A DNA stretch of 64,000 nt, taken from positions 1-64,000 of the forward strand of contig JBGSSF010000009.1 in NCBI GenBank assembly GCA_041737175.1, given 5' to 3'. Below, in pieces: positions 52,145 to 61,460 of the stretch. Numbering within the stretch: position 1 is the stretch's first letter; each line of letters begins with the position of its first letter. The notes under the pieces were generated by a model. The model was not told the DNA's origin and made no database searches. It worked only from the letters and a program-made list of their open reading frames with translations. The position numbers were made by a program, and so were the translations under genes. This stretch comes from UBA5072 sp041737175 (GTDB lineage: Bacteria; Bacteroidota; Bacteroidia; Bacteroidales; UBA10428).

Positions 52145-53449
52145 TTAATAAGCTGTTAATTTAACATGAATTCCCTGGCTTATCAAAAAGCGAAAAAATT
52201 TCTTTTCCAGTTCAACAGAATTGGTAATATTACCAAAGCTTATCACCAGTTTATCCTGAAACCCGATTACACCACAATTCACTTTTAGCTTCTTGTTGGG
52301 CGGAGGAGGAATGAAAACCAACCGGCTGATATGCGTTGCAAATTCCGCAGGAAGGTCAACCTTTCCCAGATTGGTAACCACACCACTGTACTGGTTGGGT
52401 CCCTTATCATAATATTTCCATCTGAGTATCAGGTTCTTGATAAACAAGGGTATTCCCCGCACAAACAAATTCTTTTCGCTTCCCACATTCCGGGCAATTA
52501 TTTTATTGATGACTTTCTCATCCGTTTCAAGTTGCATTTTGTGATAGACAATTTTAACAATTTCATCAAACGTATAGTCACCTAATCGCAGGTCAATTTC
52601 AGGCAATACAAACAGTGAAAAATTCCGCATGGAACGGGTCGGATAAATTTTGCGCAGGTTGACCGGTACCTGAATGCGTATAATTTTTCTTCTTTTATAC
52701 GGGCTGTAAGGAGGAAATTCATGGTATATTTCCTGAAGAACAAACAGGTATATAGAAACCAGGTATTCGGTAATGCTCAGTCCTTTTTCCCTGGATTTGG
52801 AAAGTATATCACATAAATCCATAACGCCGGACAAAACTTGAAAACGTTTCTTTTTGTTGAGTTCAAATGGCAGGTGAAAAGCCTTGGTATAACTTACCAC
52901 CCTAGGAATTTCGGACTTAAAATACCGGTTATAAGCATCTTCGAATTCCTCAACTGATATGGGTTCATCCGGTTTGAAGCTGGGAAAAGCAGGTACCCTA
53001 GGAATTTTTTCAGAGAAATAGGCTGCCAGCAAAGCTGTGAGAAAGGCCATGGCTCCGGCACCGTCTGTTAGAATATGAGAGAATTCAACACTCAACTTGT
53101 TCCGGACAACAGTTATCCTTAACAAAAACGGATTTTCTGCACGGGGAAAAAAGAACGACCGGCAGCAGCCGTGCATATCAGCAGAAGGCGACAAAGGCCT
53201 GTCGACATGCTCAAGATAATACCAGAAAAAACCCTTTCTTAGTGTTACCTTAAAATATGGAAATCTTGATTCGGCTTTTTGGATGGAACGCACAAGGCAG
53301 GAATAATTGACCGGATCATTCAGAATAGCTGAAATTCTGAAGACAATTGTGAATTCTCTGGACTGAACCGCAGGATAAATCTTGGCCGCATTGTCGAGAG
53401 GCATCCATGCGTAATTTTCCTGCTGGTTATTTATGCTATTGATTTTCAA
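52145..53449 (-). CDS. Condensation/acetyltransferase-like acyltransferase
   Basis: 434 residues without signal peptide. The HxxxDG motif is HILTDGAGAMAFLTALLAAY (about 133-152), as in condensation and wax-ester or alcohol acetyltransferase families. A second conserved part (VPVNLRKIYPTRSMRNFSLF) and the late YSGVVTNLGKVDLP support the chloramphenicol-acetyltransferase-like fold. It would transfer an acyl group from CoA or a carrier to an alcohol or amine; the substrate is unknown. Coupled with the zinc-ribbon membrane protein downstream. Confidence 0.75.
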   Translation of the reverse strand: MKINSINNQQENYAWMPLDNAAKIYPAVQSREFTIVFRISAILNDPVNYSCLVRSIQKAESRFPYFKVTLRKGFFWYYLEHVDRPLSPSADMHGCCRSFFFPRAENPFLLRITVVRNKLSVEFSHILTDGAGAMAFLTALLAAYFSEKIPRVPAFPSFKPDEPISVEEFEDAYNRYFKSEIPRVVSYTKAFHLPFELNKKKRFQVLSGVMDLCDILSKSREKGLSITEYLVSIYLFVLQEIYHEFPPYSPYKRRKIIRIQVPVNLRKIYPTRSMRNFSLFVLPEIDLRLGDYTFDEIVKIVYHKMQLETDEKVINKIIARNVGSEKNLFVRGIPLFIKNLILRWKYYDKGPNQYSGVVTNLGKVDLPAEFATHISRLVFIPPPPNKKLKVNCGVIGFQDKLVISFGNITNSVELEKKFFRFLISQGIHVKLTAY

Positions 53450-53459
53450 AAGGGTTGTG

Positions 53460-53467
53460 TATATTTG
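53460..53467 (+). promoter_or_regulatory. -7 promoter element before the DUF4197 gene
   Basis: TATATTTG with ATTG about 18 bases upstream, giving a leader of around 100 bases. An 8-base tandem repeat (CTAAAAAA twice) lies just before the ATG at 53551-53566. Confidence 0.45.
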
Positions 53468-53574
53468 CCTTGACTAAAGTACATAAAAAAAAAGGAAAGC
53501 ATTTCCTCGATAATTTGTTTTTCCAAAAAGGATCGGCATGCATTTTGAAACTAAAAAACTAAAAAACTGACCAT

Positions 53575-54288
53575 ATGAAAGCTTTAAGATTATCTCTGGC
53601 TGTGATGTTGTTTACGCTTATCTCATCCTGTTCAAATACCCAGTTGCTTACCGATGTTTCCAAAGCGCTGGGTACATCCGGTAGTTTCACCGAAAGCGAA
53701 GCTGCTGAAGGCATTAAGGAAGCCCTGGTGAAGGGCGCGGGTGAAAGCGTTAACCTGGTGTCAGTCATTGACGGGTATTTTGGCAATCCTGAAATTAAGA
53801 TCCCATTCCCGCCTGAAGCTGAAAACATTGAATCAAAACTCAGGGCTGTCGGGTTGGGAAACCAGGTCGACAAAGCCATCCTTTCCATTAACCGTGCCGC
53901 TGAAGATGCAGCCAGGGAAGCCAAACCGATTTTCATCGCGGCTATTAAAGGAATGACTGTCCGCGATGCCATCAGCATCGTGAAGGGTGAAAACAATGCC
54001 GCCACACTTTACCTGCAGAGAACTACTACGCCGGAGCTTCAGGCTAAATTTCAGCCGGTAATCAAAACCTCCCTTGATAAGGTGGATGCTACAAAATACT
54101 GGACCGACCTGATCAATGCCTACAACAAAATACCACTCGTACAGAAAATGAATCCCAATCTTTCAGCCTATGTCACCGATCAGGCCATCAAGGGCCTCTT
54201 TACAATGATTGCCAAGGAGGAGCTGAAGATCAGAAAGGATCCCCTGGCCAGAACAACAGAACTGCTTAAAAAGGTTTTTGGAAACTGA
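53575..54288 (+). CDS. DUF4197 lipoprotein
   Basis: 237 residues. Lipoprotein signal MKALRLSLAVMLFTLISSCS, lipid Cys at 19. The rest matches DUF4197: GIKEALVKGAGESVNLVS, GYFGNPEIKIPFPPEAENIE, GLGNQVDKAILSINRAAEDA, PIFIAAIKGMTVRDAISIVK and ATLYLQRTTTPELQAKFQPV. Mostly helical, envelope-associated, function unknown. Divergent from the acyltransferase gene. Confidence 0.9.
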   Translation: MKALRLSLAVMLFTLISSCSNTQLLTDVSKALGTSGSFTESEAAEGIKEALVKGAGESVNLVSVIDGYFGNPEIKIPFPPEAENIESKLRAVGLGNQVDKAILSINRAAEDAAREAKPIFIAAIKGMTVRDAISIVKGENNAATLYLQRTTTPELQAKFQPVIKTSLDKVDATKYWTDLINAYNKIPLVQKMNPNLSAYVTDQAIKGLFTMIAKEELKIRKDPLARTTELLKKVFGN

Positions 54289-54386
54289 TTGTCATATCAC
54301 ATGGAGATGGAAGGACAAAAATAGGCCGCACCTTGCAGTAACCTTTGAATACCATTTCCTGTATAAGTATTCAAAGAATATCGCCT

Positions 54387-55094
54387 ATGAAGTTGTGGTT
54401 TTTCCTTCTCATCTTATCAGCCTCCTGGGCGGGTTATGCGCAAAATACTTTTGAAATAATCGATATGTCACGTATTCCGCAAAAAAAGGTGCGGACACTG
54501 ATTGAGGATCAGTTTACAGGAAACCAGATGAAGTACTTTAAGGAAGTCCGGTCCACCTATCATAAAGGACAGGATATGCATGGTTATCGCTTCCTGGAAT
54601 CGGCTTATTACATCAAGGAAGATCCTGAACGGGTGTGGCAGGCATACCAGGTCACCAGTCCTGCCGAATCATGGAATGGAAGCATGGTTTCATTCGGACT
54701 GCTGATTTCAAAATGGGAAAACACTGTTTTGTATCGGAATGACAGGACTTTCGCCGGAATTGACACCGGACAGGTGATTTACATAAACCTGAAAATCCTG
54801 AAAGGTTTATACAATCTGGCTGTTGGGTTGGAGATTATCAACATAGACAGCGTGAACCGATCCATCACATACAGTTATCTGAAAGGCGGAAAATCCCGTG
54901 GTGAACAGACGATCCACTTCATTTCCACACGTAAGGGCTATACCGAGATTATTCATCGCACTGCCTTCAGAAGCAATTCTTTCCTGCGGGACCGTTATCT
55001 CTATCCCCATTTTCACCGCATAGCTATCAATGAATTTCACCGCAACATGAAGAGAAGCCTCTCGGAAAACAATAATTTATTGGTTCAGAGATGA
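54387..55094 (+). CDS. Uncharacterised secreted protein (SRPBCC-like?)
   Basis: 235 residues from MKLWFFLLILSASWAGYAQ, a signal peptide; an ATG 14 codons upstream is less likely. The body has AYYIKEDPERVWQAYQVTSP, VIYINLKILKGLYNLAVGLE and IIHRTAFRSNSFLRDRYLYP. The mix of strands and one long helix, with a VWQAYQ start, recalls lipid-binding START/SRPBCC proteins, but that is a guess. Its last 10 bases overlap the end of the convergent gene at 55085. Confidence 0.6.
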   Translation: MKLWFFLLILSASWAGYAQNTFEIIDMSRIPQKKVRTLIEDQFTGNQMKYFKEVRSTYHKGQDMHGYRFLESAYYIKEDPERVWQAYQVTSPAESWNGSMVSFGLLISKWENTVLYRNDRTFAGIDTGQVIYINLKILKGLYNLAVGLEIINIDSVNRSITYSYLKGGKSRGEQTIHFISTRKGYTEIIHRTAFRSNSFLRDRYLYPHFHRIAINEFHRNMKRSLSENNNLLVQR

Positions 55095-57022
55095 TATATG
55101 AATTTCAAAGTGCACCTCAGATCGCCTTTGCTGAGCACAACCAGGTATATATTCCCAGTGGTGAGCGTCCCTGCAACCAAATCCGGGATATTCACAACCT
55201 TCTCACCCGGATTGTTAATACAGGATCCTAACATGATGCCATTCAAAGAAAAGAGCTCCACGCGGTATTCATCCTTGATATTACAATTACCATCAATGAT
55301 ATAGAACCTATTATTGAAATAATGGATATCCAATTCCGGATTTTCTGATACTATTTCACCGGAATATGTAAAAAGCTCAGGATCAGTCCCGGTATAGCCA
55401 AAAGGAACCTTTTGGGCTGCAGCAAAATAGAGCCATGATGTAGCATCCAGACTGGACCAGTCCACTGCCCAAATCCCCGCCATAGAACCCAGGTTTTCAT
55501 TATATGCAGGCACGCTCCCATCAGCATTGATGTGGTACTTTATTCCGGAAAACAGCATATTGCTGCCCGGACCCGCCGTGGCAATATATGATAGGGTTCC
55601 CTCATACCACATAGCTACCGGACCAATGCCGTCAAACCCCCAGGGTTCACCGGAGCCCCTGGTATAAAGGAGCTTCCCTGCCATTGAAAGCGCATCGAGG
55701 GCCTGGTCTTTGTAATCCAGGGTAAAAGCCAAGGATGCCAGCCATGTATTCACCAAAAGCACCGGTCTTGATGAACCCGGTCCCTCCTTCCACATCAGCA
55801 TTTGATCATCCCAGCCGGTGGACATCACATAATCCATTACCTGTTTGGCTTTTATTGTATCCCCGAGTTCCAGCAGGCAATACATCGTTGCGGCATAACC
55901 TTCATAGTTGGATACCTCATATTTTATGCGTGTTGTCATATTCATTGTATTAACCTTTCCTGTTTCTTCGATCAGATTAAACAGGAATGTTTTTGCCTTG
56001 AGGATTGCCGGGAGTACTTGTCCGTCTCCCGATTTCCGGTAATAATTGGCCAGGCTACCTGGTATCCAGGGAAAATCGCCCATCCAAACCGTGTTATTTC
56101 CCTCGAGATTCACCAGTATATTTCCTGTAACAGCGTTCCAGGCCCTCGGCCAGTAACCCTCCTCAGCCTGATTTGCAGCAAGGAAGCGCGCCAGCTTTTC
56201 TGCAGCCAGGGCATAGTCATTTGCTGCAATTACACCATTCCATGCACCTTCCTCGGTTAATACCCGAAGTGCGAGACCCTGTCCATAAAGCCATGAGGAA
56301 CCGTCCTGCAGCCATGTGGTAAGCAGACCGTTCGGATTCTGCCTGCCGGTAATAGCCTGTGCGGCATTTAGCCTTATGTTCTCCAGTTCAACGGTACTTA
56401 AATCAGTGATTTGTTCAGTTTCATCTGCCCGGATGAATTCGTTGACTGATGCAGCCATTAGGTTGCGGAATGCAACAATGCCTGAATCAGCCTCATTATC
56501 AATGATACTTTCGGAGTTCATGGTAATGGCAAAGGAAACGATTGTAATGGAATCCCACCTGAAAGTCAGGTTGTTGGAAAACTGGCACTTCAAAACTACC
56601 AGCTTTTCACACCAGCGGTTTAAGCTGGCCAGGTTTTCCCAGGTATAAGAAGCCTGCGAGCTTCCCGATTCGAACTTGAGTTCCACATGGCGTACCCGGC
56701 TTTTCCCCTCCGCACCATGAATGTCGATACCAATAATCTGTTTATCAGATAGATTCAACGGGGAAGTTAAAGGTTGATAACATTGGGAAAATTTTCCCCT
56801 TATCCCGCCGCCGAATCTCCAATGCAGTTTCAGAGAGGTATCAGCAGTAACATAGCAGGAATCCCCTGCGTTAAGATCCGATTGATTGCATTTCCATTCT
56901 GTTGCATTCAGGAAAGAAGCATCCTGAATCAGCTTTTCCCCTTCCCAACCCAGCGTATAATCCTGTGCGGGAAGAAGCAAAGGGTACAAAACACACCAAA
57001 TCAGGCACGGTAATTTTTTCAT
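55085..57022 (-). CDS. Secreted alpha/alpha-toroid protein with C-terminal sorting-like domain
   Basis: 645 residues with signal peptide MKKLPCLIWCVLYPLLLPAQ. Residues ~30-190 are beta-rich and read like a carbohydrate-binding domain (FESGSSQASYTWENLASLN). About 210-560 are helical repeats with conserved Trp and Gly turns (WLYGQGLALRVLTEEGAWNG, EGYWPRAWNAVTGNILVNLE, ASLAFTLDYKDQALDALSMA, EPWGFDGIGPVAMWYEGTLS), fitting an alpha/alpha toroid as in many glycoside hydrolases or lyases. The last ~75 residues (RVELFSLNGIMLGSC ... GNIYLVVLS) resemble a T9SS domain. No catalytic residue can be named. Confidence 0.65.
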   Translation of the reverse strand: MKKLPCLIWCVLYPLLLPAQDYTLGWEGEKLIQDASFLNATEWKCNQSDLNAGDSCYVTADTSLKLHWRFGGGIRGKFSQCYQPLTSPLNLSDKQIIGIDIHGAEGKSRVRHVELKFESGSSQASYTWENLASLNRWCEKLVVLKCQFSNNLTFRWDSITIVSFAITMNSESIIDNEADSGIVAFRNLMAASVNEFIRADETEQITDLSTVELENIRLNAAQAITGRQNPNGLLTTWLQDGSSWLYGQGLALRVLTEEGAWNGVIAANDYALAAEKLARFLAANQAEEGYWPRAWNAVTGNILVNLEGNNTVWMGDFPWIPGSLANYYRKSGDGQVLPAILKAKTFLFNLIEETGKVNTMNMTTRIKYEVSNYEGYAATMYCLLELGDTIKAKQVMDYVMSTGWDDQMLMWKEGPGSSRPVLLVNTWLASLAFTLDYKDQALDALSMAGKLLYTRGSGEPWGFDGIGPVAMWYEGTLSYIATAGPGSNMLFSGIKYHINADGSVPAYNENLGSMAGIWAVDWSSLDATSWLYFAAAQKVPFGYTGTDPELFTYSGEIVSENPELDIHYFNNRFYIIDGNCNIKDEYRVELFSLNGIMLGSCINNPGEKVVNIPDLVAGTLTTGNIYLVVLSKGDLRCTLKFIYHL

Positions 57023-57110
57023 AGCTGGTGAGTGAATAGGTTTGGTAAACGGTATCCAGGAATTTCTTTTATATTATCTTTAAATCCATGCAATTTACGA
57101 ATATTTGGGA

Positions 57111-58826
57111 ATGAATAAGCGAAGTTTGTGGCGGACCAAACCACTGCACAGCATACTCAACGAGTCAGCAGAAAATGAGAGCTCCGGACCTTCATTAAAA
57201 AGATCGCTGAGTGTAAGAGACCTGACTGCATTCGGGATTGCCGCAGTAGTAGGAGCCGGGATTTTCTCAACAATAGGTAATGCAGCCTCCAGCGGCGGAC
57301 CTGCCATCAGCGTGCTTTTTATCTTCACCGCGGTTGCCTGCGGCTTTTCAGCATTATGTTATGCGGAATTTGCATCGATGGTTCCCGTTGCCGGAAGCGC
57401 CTATACCTATGCCTACTATTCACTGGGCGAACTGATAGCCTGGATAATCGGTTGGGATTTGCTGCTGGAATATGCCATTGGCAATATTGCAGTGGCCATA
57501 TCGTGGTCGGATTATTTTACCGAATTTATCCGGGGTTTTGGTTGGCATATTCCGGAATACCTGACCATGGATTATTTCAGTGCGTTGCGCGCTCACAGGG
57601 TTGTTGCCGACACCCTGGCAGGCGGAGGCGATGTTTCCATGCTCTCTTCTGCAGTGCGGTCCGCCAGTGAAGCCTGGAATAATGCGCCTTCCCTTTGGAA
57701 TATCAGGATTATTGCCGACTTCCCTGCCCTGCTGATCGTTGTAGTGATCACTTACATTGTTTTTATAGGCATCAGGGAATCCCGGACGGTTAATAACATC
57801 ATGGTAGTCATCAAACTGTTGGTGATATTCGGGGTTATTGTCGCCGGCTCCTTCTATGTGCATCCGGAAAACTGGCACCCATTTGCCCCGGAAGGTGTTG
57901 CAGGCGTGCTTAAAGGTGTCTCGGCAGTATTTTTTGCCTTCATTGGCTTTGATGCCATATCCACAACAGCGGAAGAATGCAAAAATCCATCACGTGATCT
58001 GCCCAGGGCGATCTTTTATTCCCTGGCGATCTGCACGGTCCTTTATGTGCTCATCGCGCTGGTACTGACCGGTATGGTGGATTATCGCGAACTGGGTGTA
58101 GGTGATCCCCTGGCATTCGTATTTAAAAAGGCGGGACTCGACTGGATCAGCGGCATTGTCGCTTTTACCGCCTTAATAGCCATGGCAGGCGTGCTGCTGA
58201 TTTTTCAACTCGGCCAGCCCAGGATATGGATGAGCATGAGCCGTGATGGTCTGCTCCCCAAAGCCTTCTCACGGATACATCCCAGGTTTAAGACCCCGTC
58301 ATTTGCAACCATTGTGACTGGCATTGTTGTTGCAGTTCCGGCCCTGTTCATGAACCTCACCGAAGTCACTGACCTGACCAGCATCGGAACATTGTTTGCG
58401 TTTGTGGTAGTATGCGCCGGCGTTCTCGTGCTTAAGAACAAAGAATCAATACCGCCCGGAAGGTTCAAGGTTCCTTACCTGAATGGCAAATTCATCATTC
58501 CTGCATTGATTACAGCCATTATCCTGGTTAATCTGGTATATAACCAGCTCTACTGGCGTGACTTCTTCTCGTTTGATCCAAATGATTATTTCGGGGATAT
58601 CATCGAAAATCTGCCCATGCTGATTTTCATCATTACCTGTCCGGTAATAGCTTGGATGAGCTACAAAAAGAAACTGTCGGTGATTCCGGTACTGGGATTG
58701 TTAAGTTGTTTATTTCTGATGACCAAACTTGGACATACCAATTGGCTAAGGTTCTTAATCTGGCTGGGAGCCGGACTGGTGATTTATTTTACTTTCAGCA
58801 GGAAAAATAGCAGGCTCAACGGGTAG
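57111..58826 (+). CDS. APC-family amino acid permease, cationic transporter-like
   Basis: 571 residues from MNKRSLWRTKPLHSILNESA; an upstream in-frame TTG is not needed. TM1 is DLTAFGIAAVVGAGIFSTIG, followed by VAGSAYTYAYYSLGELIAWI and GFDAISTTAEECKNPSRDLP as in CAT transporters, and LGQPRIWMSMSRDGLLPKAF. An extra ~60-residue loop (around 155-210) is absent in the paralog at 32821. Substrate unknown, probably amino acids with a positive charge. Divergent from the toroid-protein gene. Confidence 0.88.
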   Translation: MNKRSLWRTKPLHSILNESAENESSGPSLKRSLSVRDLTAFGIAAVVGAGIFSTIGNAASSGGPAISVLFIFTAVACGFSALCYAEFASMVPVAGSAYTYAYYSLGELIAWIIGWDLLLEYAIGNIAVAISWSDYFTEFIRGFGWHIPEYLTMDYFSALRAHRVVADTLAGGGDVSMLSSAVRSASEAWNNAPSLWNIRIIADFPALLIVVVITYIVFIGIRESRTVNNIMVVIKLLVIFGVIVAGSFYVHPENWHPFAPEGVAGVLKGVSAVFFAFIGFDAISTTAEECKNPSRDLPRAIFYSLAICTVLYVLIALVLTGMVDYRELGVGDPLAFVFKKAGLDWISGIVAFTALIAMAGVLLIFQLGQPRIWMSMSRDGLLPKAFSRIHPRFKTPSFATIVTGIVVAVPALFMNLTEVTDLTSIGTLFAFVVVCAGVLVLKNKESIPPGRFKVPYLNGKFIIPALITAIILVNLVYNQLYWRDFFSFDPNDYFGDIIENLPMLIFIITCPVIAWMSYKKKLSVIPVLGLLSCLFLMTKLGHTNWLRFLIWLGAGLVIYFTFSRKNSRLNG

Positions 58827-58831
58827 TTTGC

Positions 58832-58924
58832 CTAGTACTCCCTGTATTCAGGAGCTGTAAGGACAAGATAACCAAGGATGAAGAGCGATACAGCGGGAAC
58901 AAGAACAAGAATAAAAGTGCCCAT
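58832..58924 (-). CDS. Possible 30-residue membrane peptide
   Basis: ATG at 58922-58924 to TAG at 58832: MGTFILVLVPAVSLFILGYL and then VLTAPEYREY. A single transmembrane helix with a polar tail, of the size and pattern of small subunits such as KdpF, but no kdp gene is nearby. TATATTTG on the minus strand lies 38 bases upstream. Too short to be sure; conservation would decide. Overlaps no other convincing frame. Confidence 0.4.
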   Translation of the reverse strand: MGTFILVLVPAVSLFILGYLVLTAPEYREY

Positions 58925-58961
58925 GACAATACGTATTTTACAATTTCAAATTACTTTGTTT

Positions 58962-58969
58962 CAAATATA
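58962..58969 (-). promoter_or_regulatory. -7 promoter element before the small membrane peptide
   Basis: TATATTTG on the minus strand; two TACGTA sites (about 58931 and 58969) and the palindrome GAAAGT-TGC-ACTTTC (58984-58998) lie around it and could be an operator. Confidence 0.4.
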
Positions 58970-59067
58970 CGTATTTTCGTCAATGAAAGTTGCACTTTCG
59001 TCAAATATTTTTGCAAAAGTCAAATTATTCTGGTTTAACTACTTATGTGTAACTGGCTGAAGGAGGA

Positions 59068-61425
59068 TTAATTGCTGGGTTGTAGAACCGGTTCTGGTTC
59101 AGCCATGCTTTTAATCAATTTGAAGAGCTTGTCAAAATTCTTTTTCGTTTCGTCATCGAATTCCTTGAATACAGTGCCGTCTTTCTGAAGTTTGGAGCAA
59201 AAATCAGTGGCGAGGATCAATCTGGATATGCCGTTGCTTATGATGAATTCACTATTTCTCACGGTAATTCCGATTCGTTGTTGCAGAATATAACGTTTAA
59301 AATCAATCGTCGAAAAAAGATCTTCAATACCGGTGAATCCCTGGTAACTTCTTATTTTCCTGTTGGCCGCATCGTCATTCCGAAAAAATGTGGTATTTCT
59401 CAGAAATTCCAGAACCTGCGCATTGACCGGATTGTCCATCGTCAGCACACCAAAGTCGATCTTCCAGCCAAAGAGTATATTGGCCAACATGGGAATATTC
59501 TCGGGACCTGATGCGGGAATGAAATGGATATAATCTTCGAAACCGTACAACCTGCTCAGGGAATCGAGGTAATAATAGGTCACATTATCTTCAACAATGA
59601 TATTATTCTTGGGGAAAATAAACTGCTTGTCGTTCAGCCTGGTACCCATGAGTGAATATATCGGAGAAAGGGTGTCAGTGGATGCTTCATGAAGACTTCT
59701 GGCGTCCAGCACTACGGTCTCGCTTTTTTCATCGTTATCCTTTGCCCTTTGCACCGCTATAATACGGTACAACTTCTGAATGTCAATCAGACTGGGAGAA
59801 TGGGTGCAATATATAATTTGCAGGTTCTCCCGGAGATCTTCAAATACCTTAAGAACATCTTCCTGCGCCCGGGCGTGGAGGCTTAAGCCCGGTTCGTCGA
59901 TCAGCATAACACGGTTCCTCGTATTTTCCTTTGCGGTTGCCTTCAGTTCAAGGTAAAACGACAGGAACCACCTTACTCCCCTGCTCCGCTGCTTGGGATA
60001 AAGCCTTTCCTGCTTGTCCTTGACCCAGAATTCAAGGTAGGGTTTGCCGCTTTTCTCCGGTTGTGTATAATCGTAATGCTCCAGTTCAAAATTGATCCTG
60101 ATTTTATCATTCTTGCCTACGTTCTGACGCCAGTAATCCTGAAAATCAATGGTTATTTCACTGTTCAGGTTTTCAATTTTCTGTTTCAGGATGCGGTGGT
60201 TTTTTTCCCTGAAGAAATCAGCATTCAAACCGGCGACACACAGAAAGTTACGGGCTGCCTTATAACCTTCGGCACGCGTATTTTCGTTCAGCAGGTCTTC
60301 CAGGTCAATTTTATTGGGGAGAAGACTGCTGAAATCTTCAAAAAACTCAAACAGGGGAACGTGCTTAAAAAGCTTTTGCCCGACCTCTTCCAGGCTGGCA
60401 AGACCATTTTCTTGTTCATATTCTTTAACAGCCTCAATTTCGGATTCTTTCAGATCCTTTCCGTCCAGTACCCTGGAAGTGATCTTTCTCCTGAGAGAGA
60501 GATTTCCTGTCTGATTTCTTAATTCCTCCTGAACATAATTATAAGACATACGGAGCTGTTCCAGCCGTTTGGTAATAAGACGGCTTTCCCTTTCTGATGA
60601 GCAGAGCTCATATTGATGCTCCGCATCGTGTATGAGGCCTGCCTTTACCTTTGACTCTTCAGCAAGATCCTTGACACGTCCGGAAATTTCATTGTATAGC
60701 TTACAGGTACTCAGTTTTTCTGCCAGATCCTTCAGATTTGCTTTACCATGTTCTATCTGGATGAGTTTTTCCTTAAGATTCGTCTCATTATCAGATTGTT
60801 GTTGTTGTGTTGTTTCCAATTCCTGCTCTGCGGTTATGCGTTCATCAGGTCTTTTGGATCTTGATATAATATGCTTCAAATCTTCCAGCCGGTTATGACG
60901 GGTATTCACCTCTTTTCTGGCGTTGTCAACCAAAGTTTCCAGCAGCTGCATATCCCTGGCAGAATTCTCAGTCTGCTTCATCAATTCAAGAAATGAACGT
61001 GCAATGAGTTGATCGGTCTCGGTAACAGTCTTCTCCAGCGCATCAAAATGTGCAAGGAGCTCAGGTTCGGCAACTGAAATGACATTTTTTCGTGAATTGA
61101 GCCATTTGCGGTTAAGGGTAATTTCCGTTTTTTGTCTGAACGCTTCATGCAACTCGGCCGGCAGGCGGGAAAAATCGATCATTTCATCCAGTCTGTCATT
61201 TTCCTCCAGGAGAAAAGTACAAGTAATTTCAGGAAAAGTCTGGTCACTGCGCAGCACATCATCCGTGATCCGGCTCTCATAAAAACTCCTCAAAGCTTCA
61301 AGGACCGAAGTCTTGCCGGATTCATTCTGGCCAATAAGCGCGGTTATGTTGTCAGGAGAAAGATAACACTTGCCTGAATCAATGATTGAGCGGTAGTTTC
61401 TGATGTGAAAGGCACTGATTTTCAT
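59068..61425 (-). CDS. OLD/RecF-like AAA ATPase with coiled coil and TOPRIM-like C-terminus
   Basis: 785 residues. The N-terminus KISAFHIRNYRSIIDSGKCY leads to Walker A GQNESGKT (32-39). A long helical insert (~120-330, many Glu/Lys/Gln) is probably a coiled coil. Walker B and the D-loop are VMLIDEPGLSLHARAQEDVL and the H-switch is YCTHSPSLID. The C-terminal part has NIIVEDNVTYYYLDSLSRLY and VLTMDNPVN, which may be a TOPRIM nuclease core (E...DxD-like), as in OLD-family proteins. Many relatives act in phage defence or DNA repair. It is last in a run with a SpoIIE-type phosphatase, 35 bases apart. No second defence gene is seen. Confidence 0.75.
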   Translation of the reverse strand: MKISAFHIRNYRSIIDSGKCYLSPDNITALIGQNESGKTSVLEALRSFYESRITDDVLRSDQTFPEITCTFLLEENDRLDEMIDFSRLPAELHEAFRQKTEITLNRKWLNSRKNVISVAEPELLAHFDALEKTVTETDQLIARSFLELMKQTENSARDMQLLETLVDNARKEVNTRHNRLEDLKHIISRSKRPDERITAEQELETTQQQQSDNETNLKEKLIQIEHGKANLKDLAEKLSTCKLYNEISGRVKDLAEESKVKAGLIHDAEHQYELCSSERESRLITKRLEQLRMSYNYVQEELRNQTGNLSLRRKITSRVLDGKDLKESEIEAVKEYEQENGLASLEEVGQKLFKHVPLFEFFEDFSSLLPNKIDLEDLLNENTRAEGYKAARNFLCVAGLNADFFREKNHRILKQKIENLNSEITIDFQDYWRQNVGKNDKIRINFELEHYDYTQPEKSGKPYLEFWVKDKQERLYPKQRSRGVRWFLSFYLELKATAKENTRNRVMLIDEPGLSLHARAQEDVLKVFEDLRENLQIIYCTHSPSLIDIQKLYRIIAVQRAKDNDEKSETVVLDARSLHEASTDTLSPIYSLMGTRLNDKQFIFPKNNIIVEDNVTYYYLDSLSRLYGFEDYIHFIPASGPENIPMLANILFGWKIDFGVLTMDNPVNAQVLEFLRNTTFFRNDDAANRKIRSYQGFTGIEDLFSTIDFKRYILQQRIGITVRNSEFIISNGISRLILATDFCSKLQKDGTVFKEFDDETKKNFDKLFKLIKSMAEPEPVLQPSN

Positions 61426-61460
61426 CGACTAATGAGATTTATCAATTCATCAGGGCGTAG

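Noticed and set aside
59068..61425. GajA of a Gabija defence system
   Set aside because: No UvrD-like GajB helicase is adjacent, and the neighbours are a phosphatase and a repeat protein; OLD-like is as far as the sequence allows.
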